From Neoarius graeffei (lineage: Eukaryota; Chordata; Actinopteri; Siluriformes; Ariidae), in the NCBI RefSeq assembly GCF_027579695.1, contig NC_083589.1:36206835-36270834 (forward strand): DNA of 64,000 bases, in the 5' to 3' direction. A model generated the notes under the pieces. The model made no database searches. It saw only the letters and a list, made by a program, of their open reading frames with translations, and was not told where the DNA came from. The stretch's first letter is position 1, and every line of letters starts with the position of its first letter. Shown piece after piece: positions 22,728 through 33,900 of the stretch. Both the position numbers and the translations under genes were made by a program.

Positions 22728-24097
22728 AAAAAAGAGTCTACTCCTGTCTTTCGTTCTGAAAGACACACAAGTTCATCGAACCCTTTCTTCCACTTATCTG
22801 TACACTTCCTATTAATACACAGCTGATTAAGAAACTCCATAACCCCGCTCCACAAGTCTTTCTATGTCTTAAAAACATTTTACACACTGCACATGAAATT
22901 ACACTCGTGGAGAATTTGTATGTCATTACTCTTCAGAAGCAAATAAAAGATAACAGCCCTGGCGCTGCTGAGCTATGTAATATTCATGTGCCCTAACAAA
23001 TCTCTCAAAATAGTTCATTAGATGTTTTATGGCTCTCCTTCCCATCACTAAAACTATCGTAATGAAAGCTTGCTGCCTGGACTTTTTATTAACACTGTTA
23101 AATGCTTTGTGAAATAAACTGTTTGTTGCCCTCCTCTGGTTTCCTGCTTAGTAGAAGTTTCTAGAAGCTGTATCTAGGACATGGGGAAAGCACCAGAGCT
23201 CTGGGATTCGACCATGTGATCATGGCTCAGAAGAGGCCCGTAGGCACACCGAGCCTGGGTCAAAACAGGCGTTTACAAAGTCACAATATTTCAGCCGATA
23301 CAGTGTGGTGCAAGATACAACCAAGAATGAGCGAGAAAGTTTATTGTTCATTTCTGAGCAATTCAAAGCATTGTGTCAAATTTGACTGTTCATGGATGAG
23401 TTTTTACAACAGGCTTGTAAGATGACCACATAATTAAAACTAATAAGCATATATACATGCATGGCCAGTACTCTGGCTTATTAATACTGTGTGAAAGAAG
23501 AACAAGAAGCTCATCGCATGTAGGCACACATGCAAAATTATTCATAATTGGTCTGGGATCTCTCTTCCAACAGTCGGCAATTTTCTGGTCACTGTGTGAA
23601 ACCTTTTCACATCTGATTAAACCTGGCAGGGAGAATGAGAGGTAATGACAGGATGTACTGATTTCCTGGGCAGAGCTCTCTGGTACTGTATCACATATAA
23701 AGATAAAATGTAAAGAAGTTCTGTTTCAGAAATAATCTCACACTGCCACCTAGTGGAAGACAGAAAACTTTCTATAAGGCAAGTTGGTTTAGTTCTGCAG
23801 CTGGTTTCCCAGATCTGGACTCCCAAGCGCACACTAAGCCCGTAAAATAACGAGAAGCACAGATACATAATCGGTATTTTTATTGCATCCGAACACTGGA
23901 TTTAAACTCCAGCAGAGCAATAACAGAAAACAAGTACCTTTCATGAATAAAGGTAATTCACATGAACGCATACAGGAACTAAGACTAATGTGATTGCTTT
24001 CTCTTAACTCTTGGGTTTGATCTAAACAGCAACCTGATGCAATGGGACTGAAGTATGTGAAAGTGATTTGGAACAAACATGGGAGCTTCATTATTTT
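22728..24097. other. No feature recognised
   Basis: About 1.4 kb with no recognisable exon, TIR or SINE. May include non-coding host DNA. Confidence 0.4.
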
Positions 24098-24103
24098 AAA
24101 GAT

Positions 24104-24187
<84 letters not shown>
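24104..24187. repeat. GAAA microsatellite
   Basis: About 20 tetranucleotide units, the expanded tail of the subfamily B SINE. Confidence 0.95.
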
Positions 24188-24359
24188 ACAACTTTATTCA
24201 CCACACACATGAAATTTCCTCTCTGCATTTAACCCATCTGAAGCAGTGAACACACACATACCCAGAGCAGTGGGCAGCCATGCTAACAGCGCCCGGGGAC
24301 CAGTTGGGAGTTAGGTGCCTCGCTCAAGGGCACCTCGGCCCAAGGCCGTCCTACATTAA

Positions 24360-25078
24360 AGGAACAGTCCACCGTACTTCCATAATGAAATATGCTCTTA
24401 TCTGAATTGAGACGAGCTGCTCCGTACCTGTCCGAGCTTTGCGCGACCTCCCAGTCAGTCAGACGCAGTCAGACGCGCTGTCACTCCTGTTAGCAATGTA
24501 GCTAGGCTCAGCATGGCCAACGGTATTTTTTGGGGCTGTAGTTAGATGCAACCAAACTCTTCCGCGTTTTTCCTGTTTACATAGGTTTATATGACCAGTG
24601 ACATGAAACAAGTTCAGTTACACAAATTGAAACGTAGCGATTTTCTATGCTATGGAAAGTCCGTACTATAATGACAGGCGTACTAACACCTTCTGCGCGC
24701 TTCGGCAGCGCATTGATACAGAGCTCAGATATCAATGCGCTGCCAGAGCGCGCAGAAGGTGTTAGTACGCCTGTCATTATAGTGCGGACTTTCCATAGCA
24801 TAGAAAATCGCTACGTTTCAATTTGTGTAACTGAACTTGTTTCATGTCACTGGTCATATAAACCTATGTAAACAGGAAAAACGTGGAAGAGTTTGGTCGC
24901 ATCTAACTACAGCCCCAAAAAATACCATTGGCCATACTGAGCCTAGCTACATTGCTAACAGGAGTGACAGCGCGTCTGACTGACTGGGAGGTCGCGCAAA
25001 GCTCGGAGAGGTACGGAGCAGCTCGTCTCAATTCAGATAAGAGCATATTTCATTATGGAAGTACGGTGGACTGTTCCT
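24360..25078. mobile_element. TTAA-flanked palindromic element, copy 2
   Basis: Same termini and palindrome as copy 1, flanked by TTAA at 24356-24359 and 25079-25082. The right arm lacks one GCGTCTGACT unit that the other copies have. Confidence 0.9.
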
Positions 25079-25373
25079 TTAATCTAACCTGCATGTCTTT
25101 GGACTGTGGGGGAAACCGGAGCACCCGGAGAAAACCCACACAGACACGGGGAGAACATGCAAACTCCACACAGAAAGGCCCTCGCCGGCCACTGGGTTCG
25201 AACCCAGAACTTTCTTGCTGTGAGGCGACCGTGCTAACCACTACACCACCGTGCCGCCCAAGACACGATAAGACAGTAAGCTCGAGCTGGGTGATAAATA
25301 TTTGATCAGAATAAAAAAATACGGGTCTAAAAACGTTTTTTCCCCCCAAACATTTGTCCTTTAACGAGACTGA

Positions 25374-25770
25374 GTGGAATAACTATTTTATTCTATCCAC
25401 ATTCACTGGATTTTGAGAGACAGGGCATTTTTTATTTTTATTTTTTTCAAATTTGATAAATAAAGACTTTTATACAAAATGTCCGACAAAATCATTTCCG
25501 TTTAGAATGTAAAAAAATGACAGGAGCAATTTGTGAAAAATGCGATAATAATAATACTTAAAAAAAATCTGCCCATCAAATACTTTCATTCCATATGTTG
25601 TTGCTTTTTTTTGTATTTTTGTTTTCAAGTAGAGTTTTTTTTTTTAACATTCAGCAACACGTGCTGCCATTTTGTTTTTCTCTACTCACGGTATATGAGC
25701 TGATAGCCTAGTAGTAGAGTAGCCAATCAGAGCGCGTGATTGCTCATATCGGGTGAATGTGCATAGAATA
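25374..25770 (-). repeat. Repeat family X, copy 3
   Basis: Inverted copy running from TTCTATCCACATTCACTGGA to the degenerated partner near 25760. On the minus strand it keeps an ATGGCAGCACGTGTTGCTGA start, but the ORF is disrupted and the donor site has decayed (GATGGGCAG). Confidence 0.6.
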
Positions 25771-26175
25771 ATAAATAATATGCAGATGATTCAGTCCACA
25801 AGCGCTGTCTCTTTTCTATTTCCAGTGGTTTCTGCCCACTTTCTGACTGGCTGCCACACAAAGAGTCGGAAAACAACAGACACACATTGTGCTTAAAAGG
25901 TGAAAGTTAGTTTCATGGCGACTGCACTGCGACAAATTTTCAATTATTGCCCAGCTCTGTTTACTAATGCACATAACAGACAAGTGATAACTCAAAAGAT
26001 CCAGCAGACACACACATACATACATTAAGCATAACCCCGGTAATGTTTGTGTTTGCTGATATGAATGTAGAGTAAGAAGGTGGTCAGAGCAGGAAGCAAG
26101 AAATAAGAACTATGATCACATTTCCTCTGTTTAAAAAAACAAAAACAAAACAAAACCCTGAAACCTTTACAGCTA

Positions 26176-26915
26176 CGGAAGCCGAGAGAGGCCCTTCATA
26201 TAATCCTTTTTTTTTATTCACCTTGTTATCCCGAGATAACGACATAATTAATTCGGGATCTCGAGAAAACAACACAACTAATTCGAGATCTTGAGAAAAC
26301 AAAACCGTTATTTCGAGATCTCGAGAAAACAAAACAATTATTTCATGATCTCGAGTAAACAGCTGAGAAATGGTTCATTCAGGTGCGCCAAGAGACTTGT
26401 GATATGCTGACTTTGGGGCTATTTCTCATTCTGTATAGACGCAACTTTGGTCATTAGAATGTCTGGAATAATCGATCACCTAATAAGGCAATATTTTGAT
26501 CAGGTGTTGACACAGGGAGAGATTGCATTAAGTCTTTTAATAAGGGATCATTTCAAAATTAGTCCGCGGCACCTCCGCAGAAGACTGCCCCCCCCAAGGC
26601 ATCGTAAAAAGCCATTTCTGCTCTGTTACATGTCCGCCAATTTCTCAGTCTCCGTTGTCTGACCCACAAGGGGGCGCAGCTCTGCTCTCGAGATCACGAA
26701 ATAATTGTCTTGTTTTTTCGAGATCACGGAATAATTGTTTTGTTTTCTCGAGATCTCGAATTAGTTGTGTTGTTTTCTCGACATCCTGAATTAATTATGT
26801 CGTTATCTCGGGATAACGGTGTTGTTTTCTCGAGATCCTGAATTAATTATGTCGTTATCTCGGGATTACAAGGTGAATAAAAAAAGATTATATGAAGGGC
26901 CTCTCGCGGCTTCCG
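26176..26915. mobile_element. Hairpin MITE next to the alg10 stop codon
   Basis: Termini CGGAAGCCGAGAGAGGCCC and GGGCCTCTCGCGGCTTCCG, flanked by TA (26174-26175, 26916-26917). Both arms consist of repeats of about 33 bp containing CTCGAGAAAACAA or its complement, so the element can fold into a long hairpin. The centre (26447-26662) has a short transposase-like open frame. It ends 17 bp from the alg10 stop codon and lies in its 3' UTR. Confidence 0.82.
26447..26662 (+). pseudogene. Helix-turn-helix-like transposase remnant in the MITE
   Basis: The open frame contains YFDQVLTQGEIALSLLIRDH followed by RHLRRRLPPP. This resembles the N-terminal DNA-binding segment of integrase-core proteins found as repeats in fish, but only this first part remains. 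It suggests the MITE derives from a longer autonomous element. Assignment is tentative. Confidence 0.35.
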
Positions 26916-26932
26916 TATACAGCAGTCCCATG

Positions 26933-27991
26933 TCACCACATGAATCTCTGCACTGCAGGACTATCAGGCCACTGGAATGTCTTCTGGATGAAGATGTAGA
27001 TCGTCACCGCATTAACCGCAGTATACAGAGCAAATTCGAGTAGCAGTCTGGGGAGGGATGGAAGAGGGACGTGGATGCGGTACAGCAGATACGGCAGAAT
27101 AAAATACCGGAACTCGAGAAGTTTCTGAGGAACCGTAGCTGCCACCAGACAGACGCAAAACGCCAAGAGCCAAAACAGCGACTTGGAATTCAGAGTGTCA
27201 ATAAAGCTCCATGCTGCAAACAAATATGCAGGAACGAGGACGAAGCGAACCAGCTCGTGCTTCTGGAAAATTCTTTTCCACACGTAGAAGGGAAAATGCC
27301 TGTTATCCGCTAATAGGTACTTGTGGACAAAAGTGAACTTCCAGACCAGGAGGAGAGACAGAGCTGTGATCAGGAGGAAGAAGAAAGGATGCCTCCGGAG
27401 AGACTGCATAAATCTGACAAGCCTCTGGTAACAAAGAGACAAAGGAAGGGACAAGATCAACGTGAAGGAGAAGAAATAAAACAGCTGAGGGGCGTTCAGG
27501 CAGGCTTCATGACTGGTCCTGTCCCCAACCACAATCCCATCATTCAACACCACAAACACAACAAAGCCCAAAGCGACTACCCCATAAGGCCAGGTTGATA
27601 AAATCACACTCTTTACGTTGACTGGCAATGTGAGGTATTTCAGTAAAAAGTGCGCTAGTCTCATCACGCCGCTAAGCTGCAATAAGCTCAGCGATGCCGA
27701 TTTCTCATCCCTCTTTTTCGACTGTTCCACCCTCCAGGCCTCATCCATTTTCTGAGCCACGACCGTCCCGGCACAGAAAGCCACCCAGATGATGTTGGTC
27801 TGGCGGAACAGGATCGCGCAGATCCCCAGGAGAGCTGAAGCTTTGTAGCACCTGTACAGACACATGAGGTAGGCGAAGAGAGTGAAGAAGGTGGAGCCGG
27901 CGTCTGTGTAGTAGAGGAATGTGAAGAAGTAGAGTACAGGGAAGGAGGACAGAGTCAGGGCAGAGAGTACACGCCGTCCAGCTGCACGGGA
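26933..27991 (-). CDS. alg10: alg10 coding exon 3
   Basis: Acceptor TTTCTTGTAG precedes SRAAGRRVLSALTLSSFP; the exon carries about three quarters of the protein to the terminal FMW and TGA at 26935-26933. Confidence 0.95.
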   Translation of the reverse strand, partial: SRAAGRRVLSALTLSSFPVLYFFTFLYYTDAGSTFFTLFAYLMCLYRCYKASALLGICAILFRQTNIIWVAFCAGTVVAQKMDEAWRVEQSKKRDEKSASLSLLQLSGVMRLAHFLLKYLTLPVNVKSVILSTWPYGVVALGFVVFVVLNDGIVVGDRTSHEACLNAPQLFYFFSFTLILSLPLSLCYQRLVRFMQSLRRHPFFFLLITALSLLLVWKFTFVHKYLLADNRHFPFYVWKRIFQKHELVRFVLVPAYLFAAWSFIDTLNSKSLFWLLAFCVCLVAATVPQKLLEFRYFILPYLLYRIHVPLPSLPRLLLEFALYTAVNAVTIYIFIQKTFQWPDSPAVQRFMW

Positions 27992-30900
27992 CTACAAGAA
28001 AAAAAAAAGGGAGGGTGACACTGTAGTGAGAACAAGGACACTTAATATATTACAGTCCAAAAGAGTCTATGAATCTAATCCTGCTTTCATGTGACTGCAT
28101 AAGAAACGTGAATACGGATTTATACCAATTCGGAAATCTGATTGGTCGGAAAGTGTTGATTAATTTTCTCCAACGGCAGCTCTGACAGTAGAACCGACCG
28201 TCACTCAATAAAATCACAGGTTTATGGGTCTGTCTCAGAAACTGGGTACTGTGGGGGTACTCCACTAAATATACTCACAGTCAATAAACTATACGGTTTT
28301 GAATGGTGATGTTGGTTTTAATTTGAAATAAAATGATGAAAGAAATGACACAGATAAAACTAAATCTTTGATGTGAATACTCTTCAGAATTTGGCAAAAA
28401 TTCTACAAATTTGTGGAAAAATGGCGGCTTGATCTGGGACATGATAAACGGTTGACTACATCGCATTCCCTTAAAAAGGTTGCAGTTCACTGAAAAGTCT
28501 ACAGTTATCACTAATTGTATTTTAAGTTGTAACTTTATCCACCTAAGGATTGGTGCGCTCACAGAATAATCATAACCGTAATAAAACATCATGCAAAATA
28601 TTTCATCACCGTTGTAACTCCGTTTTCCGCAAACCCAAAACCGATACGATCGTGTGTTTTGATCTAAACGGAAAGCCTCAGGGTCGAGGTCACTACCTCA
28701 CCAAAAGTAGTAACTTAAAATCACTACGCCATATAAACATTTAGTTATAAATCTGCGGTTTTGTTTTTTAAAACGAAAGCTGAAAGTTAGGTATAGAATA
28801 TGTTTCTTACAGAATATGTTACGATGGTAGCTGGTCTTGTATGAATTTCTGAGCTATAAAATGAGTTGTGGTCTATTTTTTACCGTAGCGTGTTATTTGT
28901 GTGCGGGGAAGGACACGCATTAACAATTTGCATGTGTAGAATGGAATTTTCCACTCCAACAGTTAGAAGTTGATCGTGCTTCCATTTACGGTCTTTCTGT
29001 TACGTGGGTGATCTGTTCGGACGTTATCGCTGAAAAGGTGAGTTTTGACAGTTTTATTTTGTTTTAGTCTTGCAGTATAAGGCGATAGAATGTTTCTTTT
29101 TCATCTTACTTTCATATTTCGTAGTGTTTGCGTATTTTTGGCCAATATTTTGCAACCACGGTCAATTTAGATCGAACTTTTGATAGAATCCACGGCCAGT
29201 CATTTTGCCCCGCCCCCGCCTCGCGCTCCGTCTGGTGCAGTAGTGATGTCCCGTTGCTCGCGCGCCGCAGCAGAGACCCGCACGACCTTCAGCTGGTACA
29301 GTCGCTGTTCTTTTACCACCGCCGTTATTCTCATCTTTCCGGTGTGGTCTTGATTTTTTCATTGTGTCCTATTTCACCATATCAAATACCCAAAACGGAT
29401 CATATTATTCATATTTAAGTGAAGAATCAATTCAGTCGTCATAACTTGGCATTTTTAACCCAAGCAATCAAAAAGAGGAAATTTATTCAATATTTTCACT
29501 CCTCTGTGAAGGAGCGGCTTTAATTCTTCATGATGGAGTTATTTTATATGGAAATCAATTTTACAAAAGCATTTGAATTGTAATCAAAAAAATGTTCCAC
29601 AGTGGAGGCCAGATAAAGCAAGATACTATCTTTATTCTTATTAAACACGACAAAAGAAACATTGGGTGTTCGGTAAATGCAAAAAAAAAAAAAGTAAAAT
29701 TAGAAAATGTATTTTTTGACCATAATGTCCCAAATGAGAGAGCAGTTTCTGAGACGGACCCATATACGAATAGGCTGGTTCTAATATCTTATTGTTACGA
29801 TAGCAACGACTCATTCACACAGACTTATAGCAGACCAGCACATTCTGAAAGGCTAATCATAAATATATGATTAGACATATTACATAGATATGATAATTCC
29901 TCATAAAGCTCTTTTTTCCCCCAACTTAAAAATTAGAGGGTGCTGAGCAGATATGATATACAATAAGTGAGAACAGGAATTATTCTATCCACATTCACTG
30001 GATATGAGCAATCGCGCACTCTGATTGGCTACTCTACTACTAGGTTATCAGCTCATATACTGTGAGTAGAGAAAAACAATATGGCGGAGCGTGTTGCTGA
30101 ACCAACCGAAGACGAAATAAAAACTCGACTCGAAAACAAAACACCAAAAAAAAAAAAAGCAACAAAATATGGAATGAAAGTATGTGATGGTAAGAACATA
30201 TCTTTTTAATTTTTCAAGAATTATCGCATTTTTCACAAATTGCTACTTTCATTTCGCCGGTTTGTTTACATTCTAAGCGGAAATGATTTTGTCGGACGTT
30301 TTGTATAAAGTTTTTATTTATCGAATTTGCAACAAATAAAAATACTCTGTTTCTCAAAATCCAGTGAATGTGGATAGAATAAAACAGTTATTGCACTCAA
30401 TCTAGTCGTACATGGCTTATAGCCAACTTGGTGCAACGTGCCTCGTCGGCTATCAGCTCATGCACGACTCAATTTCGTGAAATAACTGTTAATTAACTTC
30501 AGACAACATCAAATGTAATTACAAACAGTTACATACATAAAAGTCCAATGGGTTATTAAGGAGTGAATTAAAAAATTGTTATCCCTGGCAAACTGCTATA
30601 GTATAAGAGAAATCAAGCACTTTGGGACCTGCTGTTATCGGAAAATAATCAACTTTGGGGGTGCAACAGCTCCACACCACACTACTGCTGATTATTTTCA
30701 TACATATTTGAAACTGTCACCTCTGGCTTGCTCATGAGGGATCTAAATCTGTATTTCTGTAAAGCTGCTTTGAGACAATATCTGTTGGAAAAAGTGCTAT
30801 ACAAATAAAAATGAGCTGAATTTCTGGAAAATAAAGTGTGTCAGGTCAAAACTTAAAGGAACAGTCCACCGTACTTCCATAATGAAATATGCTCTTATCT

Positions 30901-33900
30901 GAATTGAGACGAGCTGCTCCGTACCTCTCCGAGCTTTGCGCGACCTCCCAGTCAGTCAGACGCAGTCAGACGCGCTGTCACTCCTGTTAGCAATGTAGCT
31001 AGGCTCAGCATGGCCAATGGTATTTTTTGGGGCTGTAGTTAGATGCGACCAAACTCTTCTGCGTTTTTCCTGTTTACATAGGTTTATATGACCAGTGACA
31101 TGAAACAAAGTTCAGTTACACAAATTGAAACGTAGCGATTTTCTATGCTATGGAAAGTCCGCACTATAATGACAGGCGTACTAACACCTTCTGCGCGCTT
31201 CGGCAGCGCATTGATATCTGAGCTCCGTATCAATGCGCTGCCGAAGCGCGCAGAAGGTGTTAGTACGCCTGTCATTATAGTGCGGACTTTCCATAGCATA
31301 GAAAATCGCTACGTTTCAATTTGTGTAACTGAACTTTGTTTCATGTCACTGGTCATATAAACCTATGTAAACAGGAAAAACGCAGAAGAGTTTGGTCGCA
31401 TCTAACTACAGCCCCAAAAAATACCATTGGCCATACTGAGCCTAGCTACATTGCTAACAGGAGTGACAGCGCGTCTGACTGCGTCTGACTGACTGGGAGG
31501 TCGCGCAAAGCTCGGACAGGTACGGAGCAGCTCGTCTCAATTCAGATAAGCGCATATTTCATTATGGAAGTACGGTGGACTGTTCCTTTAACCCTTATAC
31601 AGTGGTGCTTGAAAGTTTGTGAACCCTTTAGAATTTTCAACAACCCCGATTCCAAAAAAGTTGGGACAAAGTACAAATTGTAAATAAAAACGGAATGCAA
31701 TAATTTACAAATCTCAAAAACTGATATTGTATTCACAATAGAACATAGACAACATATCAAATGTCGAAAGTGAGACATTTTGAAATTTCATGCCAAATAT
31801 TGGCTCATTTGAAATTTCATGACAGCAACACATCTCAAAAAAGTTGGGACAGGGGCAATAAGAGGCTGGAAAAGCTAAAGGTACAAAAAAGGAACAGCTG
31901 GAGGACCAAGTTGCAACTCATTAGGTCAATTGGCAATAGGTCATTAACATGACTGGGTATAAAAAGAGCATCTTGGAGTGGCAGCGGCTCTCAGAAGTAA
32001 AGATGGGAAGAGGATCACCAATCCCCCTAATTCTGCGCCGACAAATAGTGGAGCAATATCAGAAAGGAGTTCGACAGTGTAAAATTGCAGAGTTTGAACA
32101 TATCATCATCTACAGTGCATAATATCATCAAAAGATTCAGAGAATCTGGAAGAATCTCTGTGCATAAGGGTCAAGGCTGGAAAACCATACTGGGTGCCCG
32201 TGATCTTCGGGCCCTTAGACGGCACTGCATCACATACAGGCATGCTTCTGTATTGGAAATCACAAAATGGGCTCAGGAATATTTCCAGAGAACATTATCT
32301 GTGAACACAATTCACCGTGCCATCCGCCGTTGCCAGCTAAAACTCTGTAGTTCAAAGAAGAAGCCGTATCTAAACGTGATCCAGAAGCGCAGACGTCTTC
32401 TCTGGGCCAAGGCTCATTTAAAATGGACTGTGGCAAAGTGGAAAACTGTTCTGTGGTCAGACGAATCAAAATTTGAAGTTCATTATGGAAATCAGGGACA
32501 CCGTCATTCGGACTAAAGAGGAGAAGGACGACCCAAGTTGTTATCAGCGCTCAGTTCAGAAGCCTGCATCTCTGATGGTATGGGGTTGCATTAGTGCGTG
32601 TGGCATGGGCAGCTTACACATCTGGAAAGACACCATCAATGCTGAAAGGTATATCCAGGTTCTAGAGCAACATATGCTCCCATCCAGACGACGTCTCTTT
32701 CAGGGAAGACCTTGCATTTTCCAACATGACAATGCCAAACCACATACTGCATCAATTACAGCATCATGGCTGCGTAGAAGAAGGGTCCGGGTACTAAACT
32801 GGCCAGCCTGCAGTCCAGATCTTTCACCCATAGAAAACATTTGGCGCATCATAAAACGGAAGATACGACAAAAAAGACCTAAGACAGTTGAGCAACTAGA
32901 ATCCTACATTAGACAAGAATGGGTTAACATTCCTATCCCTAAACTTGAGCAACTTGTCTCCTCAGTCCCCAGACGTTTACAGACTGTTGTAAAGAGAAAA
33001 GGGGATGTCTCACAGTGGTAAACATGGCCTTGTCCCAACTTTTTTGAGATGTGTTGTTGTCATGAAATTTAAAATCACCTAATTTTTCTCTTTAAATGAT
33101 GCATTTTCTCAGTTTAAACATTTGATATGTCATCTATGTTCTATTCTGAATAAAATATGGAATTCTGAAACTTCCACATCATTGCATTCCGTTTTTATTT
33201 ACAATTTGTACTTTGTCCCAACTTTTTTGATATTGGGGTTGTATATTTCTGCATAAATATGACCTAAAACATCATCAGATTTTCACACAAGTCCTAAAAG
33301 TAGATAAAGAGAACCCAGTTAAACAAATGAGACAAAAATATTATACTTGGTCATTTATTTATTGAGGAAAATGATCCAATATTACATATCTGTGAGTGGC
33401 AAAAGTATGTGAACCTTTGCTTTCAGTATCTGGTGTGACCCCCTTGTGCAGCAATAACTGCAACTAAACATTTCCGGTAACTGTTGATTAGTCCTGCACA
33501 CCGGCTTGGAGGAATTTTAGCCCATTCCTCCGTACAGAACAGCTTCAACTCTGGGATGGTGGTGGGTTTCCTCACATGAACTGCTCGCTTCAGGTCCTTC
33601 CACAACATTTCCATTGGATTAAGGTCAGGACTTTGACTTGGCCATTCCAAAACATTAACTTTATTCTTCTTTAACCATTCTTTGGTAGAACGACTTGTGT
33701 GCTTAGGGTCGTTGTCTTGCTGCATGACCCACCTTCTCTTGAGAATCGACCTGGATGATTGAGACTCTCCACAGACAGATGTCCTGACATTTTCCTTTAA
33801 AATTCGCTGGTATAATTCAGAATTCATTGTTCCATCAATGATGGCAAGCCGTCCTGGCCCAGATGCAGCAAAACAGGCCCAAACCATGATACTACCACCA

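Larger units (their letters stand above)
24098..25258 (-). mobile_element. SINE subfamily B, split by a TTAA palindrome
   Basis: On the minus strand the head is at 25258 (CACCACCGTGCCGCC) and the 3' tail runs through the CTTGAGCGAGGCACCTAAC region to a long GAAA array (about 24104-24187). The body is interrupted at TTAA by the palindromic element at 24360-25078, so the SINE is older than that insertion. Confidence 0.85.
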
